This document shows positions 1 to 12,000 of a stretch of DNA of 64,000 nt, piece by piece. The notes under the pieces are model-generated. The model did not search any database. It was not told where the DNA came from and worked only from the letters and a program-made list of their open reading frames with translations. Each line of letters starts with the position of its first letter. Position 1 is the stretch's first letter. This stretch comes from Axinella damicornis (taxonomy: Eukaryota; Porifera; Demospongiae; Axinellida; Axinellidae): NCBI GenBank assembly GCA_963931865.1, contig OZ007509.1, positions 4,221,531 through 4,285,530 of the forward strand. Reading direction: 5' to 3'. A program made the translations under genes and the position numbers.

Positions 1-31
1 CCTTCCTTCCTTCCTTCCTCTTCTCCTCAAG

Positions 32-175
32 TTCTATGTGAAGGACACATTCGGTCTGAGGACATTGAATGAGACTGGCCGGGTAAAGGTGTTTGAGATC
101 CCGGGGGTGCAGCACCTCCAGTGGCACACAAACCAATCAGTCTTCAACTGTTGCATGGAACCCTATCTCAACTGA
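32..175 (+). CDS. PPT2: Lysosomal thioesterase PPT2-like, terminal exon (partial)
   Basis: This is the last coding exon of a gene that enters from the left. A pyrimidine-rich tract ends in AG at 30-31, and 47 codons follow to TGA at 173-175. The peptide contains DTFGLRTLNETGR, a GVQH with the His, WHTNQSVF, and ends CMEPYLN. From memory this matches the C-terminus of palmitoyl-protein thioesterase 2 (DSFGLKTL, GISHTAWHSN, CIEPWL), an alpha/beta-hydrolase that removes thioester-linked fatty acyl groups in the lysosome. In that family the His in this segment is the catalytic His. The Ser and Asp of the triad must lie in exons outside the window. The Asn in HTNQS is a likely N-glycosylation site. 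PPT1 is the alternative, but the WH-N and C-x-EP-x-L signature fits PPT2 better. Confidence 0.75.
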   Translation, partial: FYVKDTFGLRTLNETGRVKVFEIPGVQHLQWHTNQSVFNCCMEPYLN

Positions 176-228
176 TTGTGTGGAGATAGTATACACATTT
201 TGGGTTTTGTATTTATTTGTGTATAATA

Positions 229-264
<36 letters not shown>

Positions 265-2426
265 TGCTTCAAATGTTTCTTTGTAATGCTAACCATCACC
301 TAAACTACCTACTATCTGTACAAGATTTGCTGTTCTGCTGAAGACCGTTACCTGTCATTACGATTACAATTTATAGTGACCAACCATGACTTCATTTGCT
401 GCTACACGGATTTGTTCAAAAATGACTGCTGTTCATCGGGCACACTGCACTAAAAAGCAGTAGCTAATAATGTGTTAGCTTAGCTGCATTGATCCGGTCT
501 CTCATTCTCTGTTGAGAAACGCACATGTGCATGCCAAGAATCAAGTTCTCAGGATTCCAGGTAGCTAGAGATTGTATATGAATTTGCTGGAAGCTAGAAT
601 CGTGCAACAATTAATCCATGGTACTGGGTAAACACTTCAAAGCAGGTTCTACAAAACTAACCTGACATTCTTCAGTACGTCACATAATTAGTTTACTGTT
701 ACATGCTGTATTCCCACGAGGTGCTGAGTAACAAGTAATTCACAGAATATTGTCACTTGACTGAGTGTCTCATAGAGATTGTAAATGAATTTGCTGGAAG
801 CTAGAATCATGCAACAATCCATGGTACTGGGTAAACACTTTAAAGCAGGTTCTACAAAACTAACCTGACATTCTTCAGTACGTCACATAATTAGTTTACT
901 GTTACATGCTGTATTCCCACGAGGTGCTGAGTAACAAGTAATTCAAAGAATATTGTCACTTGACTGAGTGTGGTCCCCAGACCATCCCACTGCAAAGTTG
1001 TCGTGCATGCCTAAAATGTCATGCTCATTAACCTCCCACATAAAGGGCGTATTGTGAGCAGTTCAAGGGCATAGCTACAGTTATTGTAAGCAGTCAATAC
1101 AAATTCAATACGAAACTTATCGTTCCCAGGCCCCTCCCAGCTTCACTACATTCAGTGTCATACTAGCTACAAGTTTTAAAGAAATGCTACTGCAAAGTTA
1201 GGGCCCTCACTGTTGCAGCTTTCTCACCCATTGGATTTCATGCCAGTACTTCTTTGCAGGATTTGCTGTTTCTGCTCGAAAGACAGTTGCCTGTAATTAT
1301 ACTCAAAGGTGACAACATACAATTACTTGCATTTACAGATGAGAAATGACTGCAGTTCATTAGGTACACTGCATTAAAATAAGCAGTAGAGTTAGCTTAC
1401 AGTTGCATTGATCCTGTCTCCGTGAGCTTATGTTGAGAAACACGTTCATACCAGGAATTATGCCCGAATTATGTTACGTATGACATTGTATAAAAATGAA
1501 TTCATTGGAAGTGGCAACAATCCATGGTACTGGGTAGGTACTTCAAAGAAGGTAATTAACTACAGCAACATAATTAATAGGTTACTGTTTCACGCCATGA
1601 GTAATAAGCAATTCACAGACTATATTCTCACTTGACTGAGTGTGGTCCCACTGCAGAGTTGTTGCCTAACTGAATGTCATGCTCATTAACCTCCCACATA
1701 CAGTTTGTCACTACCACCAAGGACTTATCATCCAGGGCATACAGTTACTGTAAGCAGTCAACACATTCAAATTCATGATTCCAATTTCAGTTTTACTATT
1801 AATATTATATATTACAGTCTATGTTGAGAAATGTGTATACCAGGAATTATAGGCCTCCAGGAGGCTAGTCTGTAATATAAGACATTGTTAATGAATTCGT
1901 TGGAAGTGGTGTGAAATCAACAATCCATATCATTGTGGTAAGTAGCTACTTCAAAGCAGGTTCTACAGAATCAACTTGACATTCCACAGTAACATAATTA
2001 TACGTTACTGTCGATGTACGTTTATTCCCATGAGGCGCTGAGTAACAAGTAATTCACAGACTATATTCTCACTTGAGTGTAATCCTCATGCAGGTCATCC
2101 CACTGCAGAGTAGTTGCCATATACTGTTACAGGTGGGCAGCTCAAGGGCATACAGTTACTGTAAGCAGTCAATGGCTACCATGACTAGTACTCTACAAGC
2201 ATGTGCTGGCAGTGGAACCCTCAATTGGGCGCACGTGCACATTTCAATACAGTGTTACTATAATTGTGCACATCAAATCTTACACATACTGCTAGTTCAT
2301 ATACAAAGTGTGAAAACAACTATTATATAATATTTTATGCCATTCCATTGTCATCAATGCTCACCTATCAAAAAGAAGCTGATGGTCTGGGAATAGCAGC
2401 TAATGCACATGCAACATTACCTATAG

Positions 2427-2538
2427 CCTCGTTCCCAGGCCTACCCCGTTTTTTCTGTTCTTCGGTTCCGTTGACAATATTATTGTCAACAGAAACCAAA
2501 GAACAGAAAAAATGGGGTAGGCCTGGGAACGACGGTAA
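2427..2538. mobile_element. Foldback MITE, TAGCCTCGTTCC family
   Basis: This is an almost complete hairpin. The left arm starts near TAGCCTCGTTCCCAGGC and the right arm ends GCCTGGGAACGACGG, with an inner palindrome CAATATTATTG. The flanking bases (ACATTACCT and GCATTACCC) suggest an imperfect target duplication. It belongs to the element family found throughout the window. Confidence 0.6.
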
Positions 2539-2670
2539 GCATTACCCTAATTCTTACTTGTTGTGTATATATACACTGAGGAAAGTGAATAGATGTGCAT
2601 GATAGCTAGTAATTTTTTCCTTTGCTTTTGTAATAATATGTCCTTTGTAAGACGATACCTTCCCAGACCT

Positions 2671-2752
2671 TAGCCTCATTCCCATGCCCCTGCCCAGCTT
2701 TTAGTCACTTGCAGTCGACGTAAAGCTGGGAGGGGGGCCTGGGAATGAGGCT
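2671..2752. mobile_element. Foldback MITE, TAGCCTCATTCC variant
   Basis: Inverted arms start TAGCCTCATTCCCATGCCC and end GGGCCTGGGAATGAGGCT, with the internal pair GCCCAGCTTTTAG and TAAAGCTGGG. CCCAGACCT occurs on both sides and is a likely 9-bp target-site duplication; five extra bases separate it from the right arm. Confidence 0.6.
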
Positions 2753-4822
2753 GCATGCCCAGACCTCATAATGCATTGCGAGACTTCTACACTCGATCCC
2801 TTGGCTAAAACAGTGGACCAGATATTGTGAAACAATTTAGAACCAATTACCATAGTAACAGGAAACATGCAGCTATACCACATAGTGTGAAGAGAAAGAC
2901 AGAAACATGATATTTCAGTGGACATAATGATAAACGATATCATATCCTAGGTAAGAGTACATCACTAGAGACTCCCACATGTGCACTCTGAAAGCTTTGT
3001 TAAATGGAGCATGCAGTTGCTTGGAGTATTCAGATAATCGTGTTATATATCTGCATATCAGTGTTGTAGTAATTGACTTCAAATGTAATATTCTCAATTA
3101 CAATTAAAATCCCAATTACAATTACACAGATTCTTAGAAGTAGATATTACGATTACTGGTAAAATGTGCTCATTACAATCATTACATTTGCAATTGGTTG
3201 AGAACAGGGATGAGATTAGATTAAGATTTAGGATCTCAGAAGGGTCGCATGTTCACATTCTGAACATTATAACCGGGGCCCAAGAATTCTTGACCTGTAG
3301 ATCTAGATTTAGTACACAGAACATTAAATTTTGTATTAATGTTCAATCAGCTTGTACGCAATAGCTTCATGGTGTAATGGAAAGTAATCTGTAATTAAAG
3401 CATCGAAGTTAATTACATGGTGTTTATCAAAGAATTACAGATTACAGCCACAGCTAGAGGTGAAAACTACCATTACAATTACTCTATCTGAAAACCTGTA
3501 CATGTAATCATTATGTAATTAATTACTATAATAATTCAATTACTACAACACTGCTGCACATGCAGCTTTTCTGATAGTTAGCATGAACAGAAGCAGTAAC
3601 AATACAGTGCAGTGGATGTAATATGGCATTGGATCCAGACATTCAATCTGACAGCAGCATTTTGGAATTTTACTGCAGAAGGTGGGCTCCCTAAAACTGT
3701 TTCAGTGCTGGCTCACTATACTGACAGACTGTTGGCCCAAAGATACAATGTGTCAATTCCACTGGTGAAACCATCACAAGTAATGAGCCAAGGAGACTGA
3801 AGGAGTTACCTGTGGAACTCTACATGCAGGGTCCTGGTCCTGCACAGTGCCTTCCTACTTCCTTTCCACACACCTGCTGGACCTGTCAAACCAAAGGATC
3901 CTGGAGGAGAATGCTCATTTACGTCTTTGCGTCTAACAGGTTTTATCCGTAGGTTTGACCCAACCCTTTGCTCATACGAATTCCTGTTTTTATTCATACA
4001 CTATTTCTTTTTGGAACAACTTAGATTTTTCACTGGTTTGTTGCATCCTCCGCTTCTGCATTTATCTACATCTTATATCATGTATTAGCCTATGTTGCTA
4101 TGTACAAGTATCCTTGTCTATTATGACAGAATTGTCATAAAAAAATCCGTTCAACATTCCAACTCAGACAGAACAGACTGTAAAATACCCAGCAACATTC
4201 ATGCATGTACATGTGTAGTACGTATTTAAGTATTGGCAAGTAAAGTTACCAAAACACATTCATGCAGTCATAGATTTGCTTGTTCATTTACTTAGGAGTT
4301 GATCTCTCTTATCGACCTGGTCTGGTACACTAGAAATCCAGGCTGCTGTGTGCTACCGTCACACCTGCGCATGTTATGAAAATGACTGCTGTTCATCTGG
4401 TACTGTAACACTGCTTGCATTGATTTATGCCGTAGCTAATAACCCAAGTTGTGGATAGCCTGCTTGCAATGAGCCCTCTCATTCTCTGTGAGACTGTTTT
4501 GAGAAATATTTGTATCAGGAATTGTGTCCTCAGGCGTAGGTTTCTAGTTAGTTACAAGACATTCGTTGGAAGTGGTATGGAATCAACAATCCGCGTACTT
4601 CAATCAGGTAGTTTTACAGAACTTGACATTCCATAGTAACGGATTGGGGTAATGTTACATGCTTTATTCGAATAACAAGACTGGTAGCTAATTCATTTAT
4701 GCCACAACTTTGCAGTGTGAAAGCCTGAGAATTACACCGTAAAGTAAAATGATACTTTCTGTGAACTACTCATGTACCTAACGAACAATTCATTAGAACA
4801 CACTCCTCCAACCCAAATACAC

Positions 4823-4830
4823 TATAAAAG
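4823..4830 (+). promoter_or_regulatory. TATA box of the C4-collagen-like gene
   Basis: TATAAAAG lies 84 bp upstream of the ATG at 4914, which puts transcription start near 4855. The gene is single-exon, so this is a compact promoter with a short 5' leader. Confidence 0.6.
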
Positions 4831-4913
4831 AGCCCACGGTTAGCTAATCATCACACAAGCAAGACTTCCACAGCCGATTCAAACTCGAAAGAAACGAGAC
4901 ACAGCAAATCAGA

Positions 4914-5660
4914 ATGGAGAAGGGACTGGTTGCTCTGTTGCTGTTTTGCTACATTGGATTTCTTGTCACCGGCAGCTCTGCCCAGCTTCCTGAAGCAGAG
5001 ATGCAGCATGAAGCTCTGGAGGTTTTGGAGCAAACACTTGAAGGAGCACGAAACAATCAGGATGGTGGCTTTCCTCTAGTTGAAGGACAGCAATGGCCCT
5101 TAGAAACTGAGCAATCAAGCAGTGGTGGTGTTGTCTACACACGCTGGGGACTAGAATCCTGCCCCAGTACATCCACACTCGTCTACTATGGAAGAGCTGG
5201 TGGCGCTCACTACACTCATCCGGGTACGGCTAGTAACTATATCTGCATGCCACATAACCCAGAATACTACAGTTCTGGAACCCCTGGCACGTATCCAGCA
5301 TACGTCTATGGGGCTGAGTACGAAACGTATGGCAGTACACTAGCTAACCTTGTAAACCATAACGTTCCTTGTGCTGTGTGCTACGCAAAACGAGAGGCTA
5401 TGTTGATGGCGCCGGCAAAGATCACCTGCCCCAGCCAGTGGACCCGAGAATACAATGGCTACCTCATGGCCTCGTATTATGGCCATGCCTCACCCAAGAC
5501 TTTCGTCTGCGTGGACAAAGATGCACACCCAGTGCGTGGTGAAGCAGCAAATCACGATGGCGCCCTGTTCTACCATGCCAGGCTAGGTAGTTGCCACGGT
5601 TTGGATTGCCCCCCTTATGATACGCACAAGGATCTGTCATGCGTTGTGTGTACCAAGTAG
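4914..5660 (+). CDS. Secreted short-chain collagen C4-like domain protein
   Basis: One uninterrupted exon encodes 248 residues. Residues 1-24 form a signal peptide (MEKGLVALLLFCYIGFLVTG, then SSAQ). Residues 25-75 are acidic and hydrophilic. The C4-type domain runs from about residue 75 to the end. It includes VVYTRWG, LVYYGRAGG, NYICMPHNPEYYS, VYGAEYETYG, NVPCAVCY, CPSQWTREYNGYLM, GALFYHA, CPPYD and the terminal CVVCTK. These match what I know of the non-collagenous domain of sponge short-chain collagens (spongin family), which build the extracellular matrix. The usual N-terminal Gly-X-Y repeats are missing, so this looks like a stand-alone secreted C4 domain that cannot form a triple helix by itself. 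The start is the first ATG after the TATA box and opens directly into the signal peptide. Confidence 0.85.
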   Translation: MEKGLVALLLFCYIGFLVTGSSAQLPEAEMQHEALEVLEQTLEGARNNQDGGFPLVEGQQWPLETEQSSSGGVVYTRWGLESCPSTSTLVYYGRAGGAHYTHPGTASNYICMPHNPEYYSSGTPGTYPAYVYGAEYETYGSTLANLVNHNVPCAVCYAKREAMLMAPAKITCPSQWTREYNGYLMASYYGHASPKTFVCVDKDAHPVRGEAANHDGALFYHARLGSCHGLDCPPYDTHKDLSCVVCTK

Positions 5661-5663
5661 CTG

Positions 5664-7790
5664 TCTTCAGCAAGGTGCTCACAATTGCAAGACTCACGAA
5701 CTTGGAACTGTAAGTAGGTTAGTAGCTAGAGCTCAATATAGAATTGCTGACTCAAAAGCTAGTATCTTCCTAGACGTTTTTTTTTGTAGCTACATAGCTA
5801 CATGATTTCCCCTAGCAGTTATTTTGTAGCTTGTTAGTTTGTAGAAGCTGCCTAGTTCTATGCAACCTGAAGTGCCAGGTGTGTTTGTTTCTGAGGCTAT
5901 ATACTATTTGCAAGTGAACTCATTATCATCAACGCGCAGCGGTCATGATGCACGTGGTCGCAGCAATTAAAAATGTGATTGCTTAATTCACCCATGGCAT
6001 GCCGGCAATCCTGCACAGTATTTTCTCATGGTGCCTTCGCATTCGCTCATGTGGATGTGATTCCATATGCACTCCACCTGAGGGATACCAAATTCCCTCA
6101 GGGTATTACTCAGGGGTTCCAATTTCCTTGGGTATATAGCACTGCACTGTAGCTAAACCAGGGCTGCCAAATCAGGGCTGCCAAATCAGGGCTGCCAAAT
6201 CAGGGCTGCCAAATCCTTGGGGAATTAGGCACTGCACAATGGGGGTCAAAGAGATCGATGATAGCTAGCTATAGCTAGAAAAGGAATGGTGGTGAAGTTG
6301 TCGGTGATGGATATAGCTAGTATGTGGCCTTCACCACTTCCTACCACTTTGGTTGTCGAATTATGGCCATTTGGCGTAGTCCACATGCAGTGTACATGTG
6401 CGTACGTCGTATTCACTATCAGGGGTTCAAATTCTGGAGGAACTCTAATTCTTTGCAAGAGGGAAATGTATTTATGAATAATTAATGGTAACAAAAAGAA
6501 AAACTAATGTTATTGTTCTGAGGAGAGGAGAGTCTTCACCCTCTTGGCTCTTAGTAGGCATGCAATACCCTGGCCACACAGTAGTACTGACATTTGCCGG
6601 CCCGGGGTTCCATCCACTGCTTACCTGATGCTAAACTAGTTCAGTCCAGTATATAGACAAGTCTGCGTTCACTGATATTCTCGATTGGTAATATACAGAC
6701 CTTTTATGACTCCTTGCAACGTAAAGCAGAATTCGTAAGCCTGGGCGCGTGCGTTGTGATAGGGTTTCTTTGTTGTGTGATAAGGCTTCTCAGAAACAAG
6801 AATGCGGAAAGGCCCAATTAATGCCAAACGCATGCAGTTGTAAAGCTACGTAGCTACATGTTGTATGTCATGGCGACTAGTTGCGAGCCTCGGCGTTGCA
6901 GCGCCTACAGTGATGTTGTTAACCCAACTAACCAGGTTAACAGTGAAAATAACTGCAATCATTCGCCCCAAATCAAGCCAGGTCGACGTCTACGTTTAGA
7001 GTGTTGTATAGATATGACAGCTTAAGAATAAGCCTTCTTTTTCTAAGACTGGGAACTCCATATGCATTGAGTAGAGCATTGTAGTTGGGGCGAGCCTGAG
7101 CGAGCCCCACATAGTCGTGCTCTCAGGGTGTCCGTCTGGTGGATGTCTGTTTGCTGTCCGTTTAGCGTATGACCGTATATCCAAGTGGAAAATTGAAATT
7201 TTGTGCCCGGCCCACGTGCTGCACGACAGTCTGAGACTCTGAGTTGAGCCTGCTACGTTTTACGCAGGTGCTACAAACTACGTAGTACTGCAAACTTGAA
7301 ACTAGATCGCCATGAACGAATGGGCTCAGTACAGAAGCGACGAAAAAGCTGGGTGTGGGACTGGGAAGGAGGAGGCTACCACGAACTTGAAACTCAGTGC
7401 AGACAGCAATGACATGAATGAACGACAATTGGCTCAACGTAGTGTCGTAGTCTACGTACAACAAACTTGACACTCCACACTGAACGGACCATGAGCTGCG
7501 AACTTGAAACTGCAAACCGTCATCAAGCAGAGGCCCATGGTATACACCTACCTCGTACTGGTATTAACTTATGCTAGGCCGGGCTATAGGTCCCACCCCC
7601 AGCTTCCCTTATAAGCTGTGCCGCGCCGCCCTGGCCTTACCAGTTTCTGTGAATGGTTCAGCCAGCAATAGCCCACTTCGGTCACACACACAGTACTCAC
7701 TTCCAACAATGCTGATCATGAATCAAAAACTTCATATACTGTCCAGCCTTCACTAATATATTGACATGCGGTACGTCAGGCGAGCCCCAC
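5664..7790. other. Intergenic, no gene seen; minisatellite and dispersed repeat inside
   Basis: No ORF here has family resemblance or splice support. Four head-to-tail copies of a 15-bp unit (AGGGCTGCCAAATC) lie at about 6163-6217. The stretch 7080-7510 belongs to a dispersed repeat described separately. Confidence 0.5.
7080..7510 (-). repeat. Dispersed repeat with TTTCAAGTTCGTAGT motif
   Basis: Related copies lie here (inverted), at about 10660-11085 and at about 25650-25960 (both plus). They share repeated CAGTTTCAAGTTCGTAGT-like blocks, a piece ATTTTCCACTTGGATATACG, and an end reading GTGGGGCTCGCTCAGGCTTG. I see no coding capacity. A non-autonomous transposable element is likely, but I cannot name the superfamily. 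Confidence 0.55.
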
Positions 7791-7806
7791 AATGCCCTGC
7801 ATTCTC

Positions 7807-9029
7807 CTAGTTACTGGACCATTGCTTAGTACACACTCTCATGGCAAATTTCTGGACAGCTTCTAGTGAATTGATTAGACCCTGCTGATGAGGGTCCCAT
7901 GCGGGTATAGGTACTGCATACTCTAGGTCAGGCCGGATGCAAGACAGGTACAATTGCAGCATGGTGGATGGTGTGGCATGTTGATAGTATTTGCGATACA
8001 GTATTCCAATTTTTAACCTCGGCCCGCCCATGCGGGGGAGGTTCTAGTACTCATCGTGTGTGTCTGTCTGTCTGTTACCGCTCTAGCGGGCGCTGCGGGT
8101 ACTTGACGAGCGAGACCAAGGTATCAAAAGAAAGCGCTCGACGTAAGGAACAAAATCAACATAGCAATTTGGATAAAAATGTTTAGTTCGAGAGTTATGA
8201 CAGTTTTTAGCTCACCTCGAAAACTTTACTTGGTGCTTGTGCCACAAAATCGACATCAGCGGGTCACTAGCGCTGTTACTAGACTACTGGTACGTGAAGC
8301 GTGGCATCTAGCGACACCAGCGCTACCACAAACCAAGCGGCACAAAGTGACAAACTGATTAGCTATCGGGCTATAGTCTGGTTCCCGGGATCCCGATACC
8401 ATGTACCAGACCCTGAACGCGCACCGGATGACACGTGATACTTGCACCATCGTGCCTGGGCTTGAGCACCATGAACTTCTGCCTCCTCGGTGGCGACAAC
8501 AAGACGGAGACAGCTCGTGGGTCTACCGCCATGGCCGGTGACGTACCTGCTAGACTGCTTCAGCTAACGCTAACCTGACTCACAGTTGCACGAGTGTATG
8601 TTTAGTGCATGTAGTATCATAATTCTGTGGCTCATAATTTGCCCAGTCACATAATTGAGTCTGATGACAGTCACTGTATGAATGCAACTGCTCCATGCAT
8701 GTCCTGCACGTGCACTTCGCTCAGGCAATGTCCTGCATTCCACTAGTAGATCTTATGGGTTCGCTTTGCTACATGAGGGCGAGGTTTGCACTTTAGCGCT
8801 TTTTCATTTGTCTTGCTTTTTTGCAGACTTCCATTACCTGTTTGGACCAGGTGAGATCAGATGTTATCCAGATCCCTAAATATTTATAAGCATCCACTCG
8901 TTCCAGTGGTGAACCATTTACTGTAAGAGCCACCGGCATGAATGATTGACGTCTCTTTGAGATTAACATGTACCTGCATTTGTCTTTGGGGTCAAAGGTC
9001 ACATGCATATTGGTCGCAGTGTTCAACAA
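7807..9029 (-). pseudogene. Non-LTR retrotransposon RT remnant, split by an insertion
   Basis: Two minus-strand fragments together match the C-terminal part of a non-LTR reverse transcriptase. The upstream part (about 8840-9029) includes VDAYKYLGIWITSDLTWS. The downstream part (7807-8031) includes IGILYRKYYQ, LQLYLSCIRPDLEYA and EAVQKFAMRVCTKQW. The same order (YKYLGV, SDLTW, GLLYRNFYQ, SLIRPHMEYA, VQKFALRVC) occurs in the longer RT ORF at 36.8-38.1 kb, so both come from related families. About 800 bp of unrelated DNA (about 8035-8840) separates the two pieces; it ends in a pyrimidine-rich run. The fragment lies just beyond the 3' end of the ornithine aminotransferase gene. Confidence 0.65.
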
Positions 9030-9096
9030 GATGTAACATTGTATAATATTAAACCGGAACTGAAAAGGTCTCTAACAATACTACATATACACACAG

Positions 9097-12000
9097 TCAG
9101 AGTGAGGCCATGGTCTTCTTAATGATAGCTGTAGCCTCAAGTAGCTGTTCCTCTGAGATTGTGAGGGGAGGAGCAAAGCGGATGATGTCGTCGTGCGTTG
9201 GTTTGGCCAGCAGTCCGTTGTCCCTCAACCTCAGACACACATTCCAAGCATTGATATCTGCATGGAGTCAGATAGTACATGCAACATGATGTACGTATTC
9301 ACACGGGCACAGTAGTCTACATGTAGATGAAATACAACTATCAGCAAACTATCTACATGCACGCAACACACTGGAAATGACCAAGGGCGTACCGAAGGCG
9401 GCGAGAGGGCATGCAACGTACTAGACGGCAAAATGCTAAGTGTTATCAATTCTTACTTGTATAAGCACATGATCCGTAGACGTGCGTGCCTATGCGGTCA
9501 TTTACTTGATGATGACCTTGGGTCATCAACAAGTAAGTGACTGCTAGCTACCAAGCTGAAAAACGGAGGATATTTCAAGTAACCTATTACTTGACCTACT
9601 TGGCCTACCGGTACAACCCTGGCCCTAGTTATGGTCCTCACACAGATAAGTAAGCAAGGTTGCCTGCATGCCCCACTATGCTAACACGTGACGTCCAAGG
9701 TGTACACATGTAGTGATGGACTTTTCCCACCTCCTTGCGGTTTGATGACCACGGCATACAGCAATCCTCTTCCCCGCACAATAGAGGCAAGAGAGGAATC
9801 GAGGGAAGAGAGCTCTCGCTGGAGGACAACTCCCAACTTTGCAGCATTCTCAGCAAGACCCTCCTCCTCAATCACCTGCGGGGTAGTTACGAAATAGTTA
9901 TATCATGGTTTGCTAGGGTGTATGGGATTTGTACTCTGAATGCAGTTTTATGTATTCCCGAGGGCGAAGCCCGAGGGAATACATAAACGGTACAAATCTC
10001 ATGCACCCTAGTGAAGCCATGGTAAAAGTATTCTGGTACCATCGCGCAGGATTCTACAACTCTTACGCAGCAAACATTATATACATCCAGACTGGCAAAT
10101 CCCGGGTTATTTCTGTGAGGGTTCATTTCGACCATTCTCATGGTCATGGATAAAAATTCTACCCACGATGGTTATTTCTCGGGATTTGCCAGTCTGGATG
10201 TACATGTATACACTGTTTGTTGCGTAAGAGTTGTAGAATCCTGCACCATCGTACCAGAATAAAGAAACCCCACATCTCAACTGGCTACTTACAGACATGG
10301 GTGTGATATCATGAGCTATTATTAGCATGATGTTATCGTGCTCTAATAATAGCAGTTATTGTAGTATGCCAGTAACTACATGCATAACTGCTTTGCATCA
10401 GTATTTTGGAGCACCAACTCCATTTCGGGGCTATAGGGTCTAATCTACAATGATTAGCATTTAGCACCTGTACGCTATGTCAGGGCGATGAAGATTTAAC
10501 CCGAATTCACTGACCTTCAAGGATTCTATGGCCACTCTGCTGGCTAGGGGGCTACCACCGTACGTTGATCCATGCTACAGAGAGAGAGGAAGGAAGGACT
10601 AGGATGACATGGTATGCTGAATAGACCTTTAGTGCCTCCACTACCAAACATGTAAGGGTGCGGCGCTATACACTACCCGTACCTTGAGCCTCAGGTTGAT
10701 GATGGTGTGCATGCAGTTTCAAGCTCGACTCGTGCAGTTCGCAGCTCGTCCTCCGCTTAGTCTGCACTTTCAAGTTTGTAGTGTAAAATTTCTCGTTCAT
10801 GGCGGTCGGCAGTTTCAACTTGGTAGTACGTACCTAGAGACCATTTGCTCACAGTGATCTGCAGTCTCAAGTTCGTAGTTCATCATTGCCATGCAAATGT
10901 AGCAGGCTCTCCACCCTGGGCCCCGTCGTGCAATGCTTTGGTGACTGGCACGTGCACGGCGCAACATTACGATTTTCCACTTGGATATACGGTCACACGC
11001 TGAACGGACACCAAAACAGACAGACAGTGGGACATCTTGAGATCACGACTATGTGGGGCTCGCTCAGGCTTGCCCCAACCAGCACTCCGACCCTCCTCAT
11101 ACTCACTACCAACCCCATCCCTTCTCATACTCACTACCAACCCCCCCCAATCCCTCCTCATACTCACTACCAACCCTCCAACCCTCTTCATAGTCACTAC
11201 CAACCCCCCATCCCTTCTCATACTCACTACCAACCCCCCATCCCTCCTCATACTCACTACCAACCCCCCCATCCCTCCTCATACTCACTACCAACCCCCC
11301 AATCCATCCCTCCTCATAGTCACTACCAACCCCCCATCCCTCCTCATACTCACTACCAACCCCCCAACCCTCCTCATAGTCACTACCAACCCCCCACTGA
11401 TCATTACCTGTCCAGGTTTGATGGTCAACATCACTTCATCATCAGCTAAGACACACGATATCTGCATATTAGGAAGAGATTACTGGAGATTACTAGAGAT
11501 TACAGATTACCAGAAATTACTGGAGATTACAGAGTACTCAATTAGTAAGCCATGCTCTGCCCTCCTTGTCGGCAAGCGACATCAGGGGGAAGGGATAGGT
11601 AATTAGCCCTAAAGGTCAAAGGTCAACTATGTGTTCCATTACTTTATACTACAAAGAACTAAAACAAGCTACTCAATGCCTCATTACTGACTGACATTAA
11701 GAACTGATGTAGTCATGACAATTTCAGTTAGACACCTACGTATGACCAATGGGATCTTGGTAGTTCAGAAACTCTCAGGCCCTTAGCAGCGCCCTTGCTG
11801 CACTTGGGATGCTACAGCTAAGGGCTTTTGGGTTTCTAATTCATGATCATGGTGTCACCCTGGCAACCTGGAGTCAGAGCTATTTGTCTCTGGTGTCTAC
11901 AAGGGAAATTCCCTCTCCATGGACGAATGCCAGTAGAAACCATTATTATCAGGTGTGCTGAAGGCTGAAGGCTCAACTTACTACCATTCGCTACCAAGGA

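Larger units (their letters stand above)
176..4800. repeat. Diverged copies of one ~350-450 bp unit; no gene seen
   Basis: No supported gene lies here. Recognisable copies of one unit recur near 480-770, 770-970, 1370-1680, 1810-2100 and 4380-4720. Shared pieces include GTTGAGAAA, CAACAATCCATGGTACTGGG, CTTCAAAGCAGGTTCTACA and a 3' piece GAGTAACAAGTAATTCACAGA. Copies at about 567-767 and 775-970 are nearly identical head-to-tail repeats with a period near 207 bp. The 4380-4720 copy lies just before the C4-like gene, so the array may be old duplications of its upstream region. A (GT)n run lies at about 233-263. Foldback elements at 2427-2538 and 2671-2752 are listed separately. Confidence 0.6.

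Noticed and set aside
3612..3800. Possible exon with WHWIQTFNLTAAFWNFTAEG
   Set aside because: The frame is short, with no matching splice partners and no family I recognise.
10886..11606. Proline/threonine-rich frames of about 190 aa on the plus strand and Gly/Val frames on the minus strand
   Set aside because: They come from a minisatellite inside the OAT intron, are open in several frames at once, and lack family motifs.
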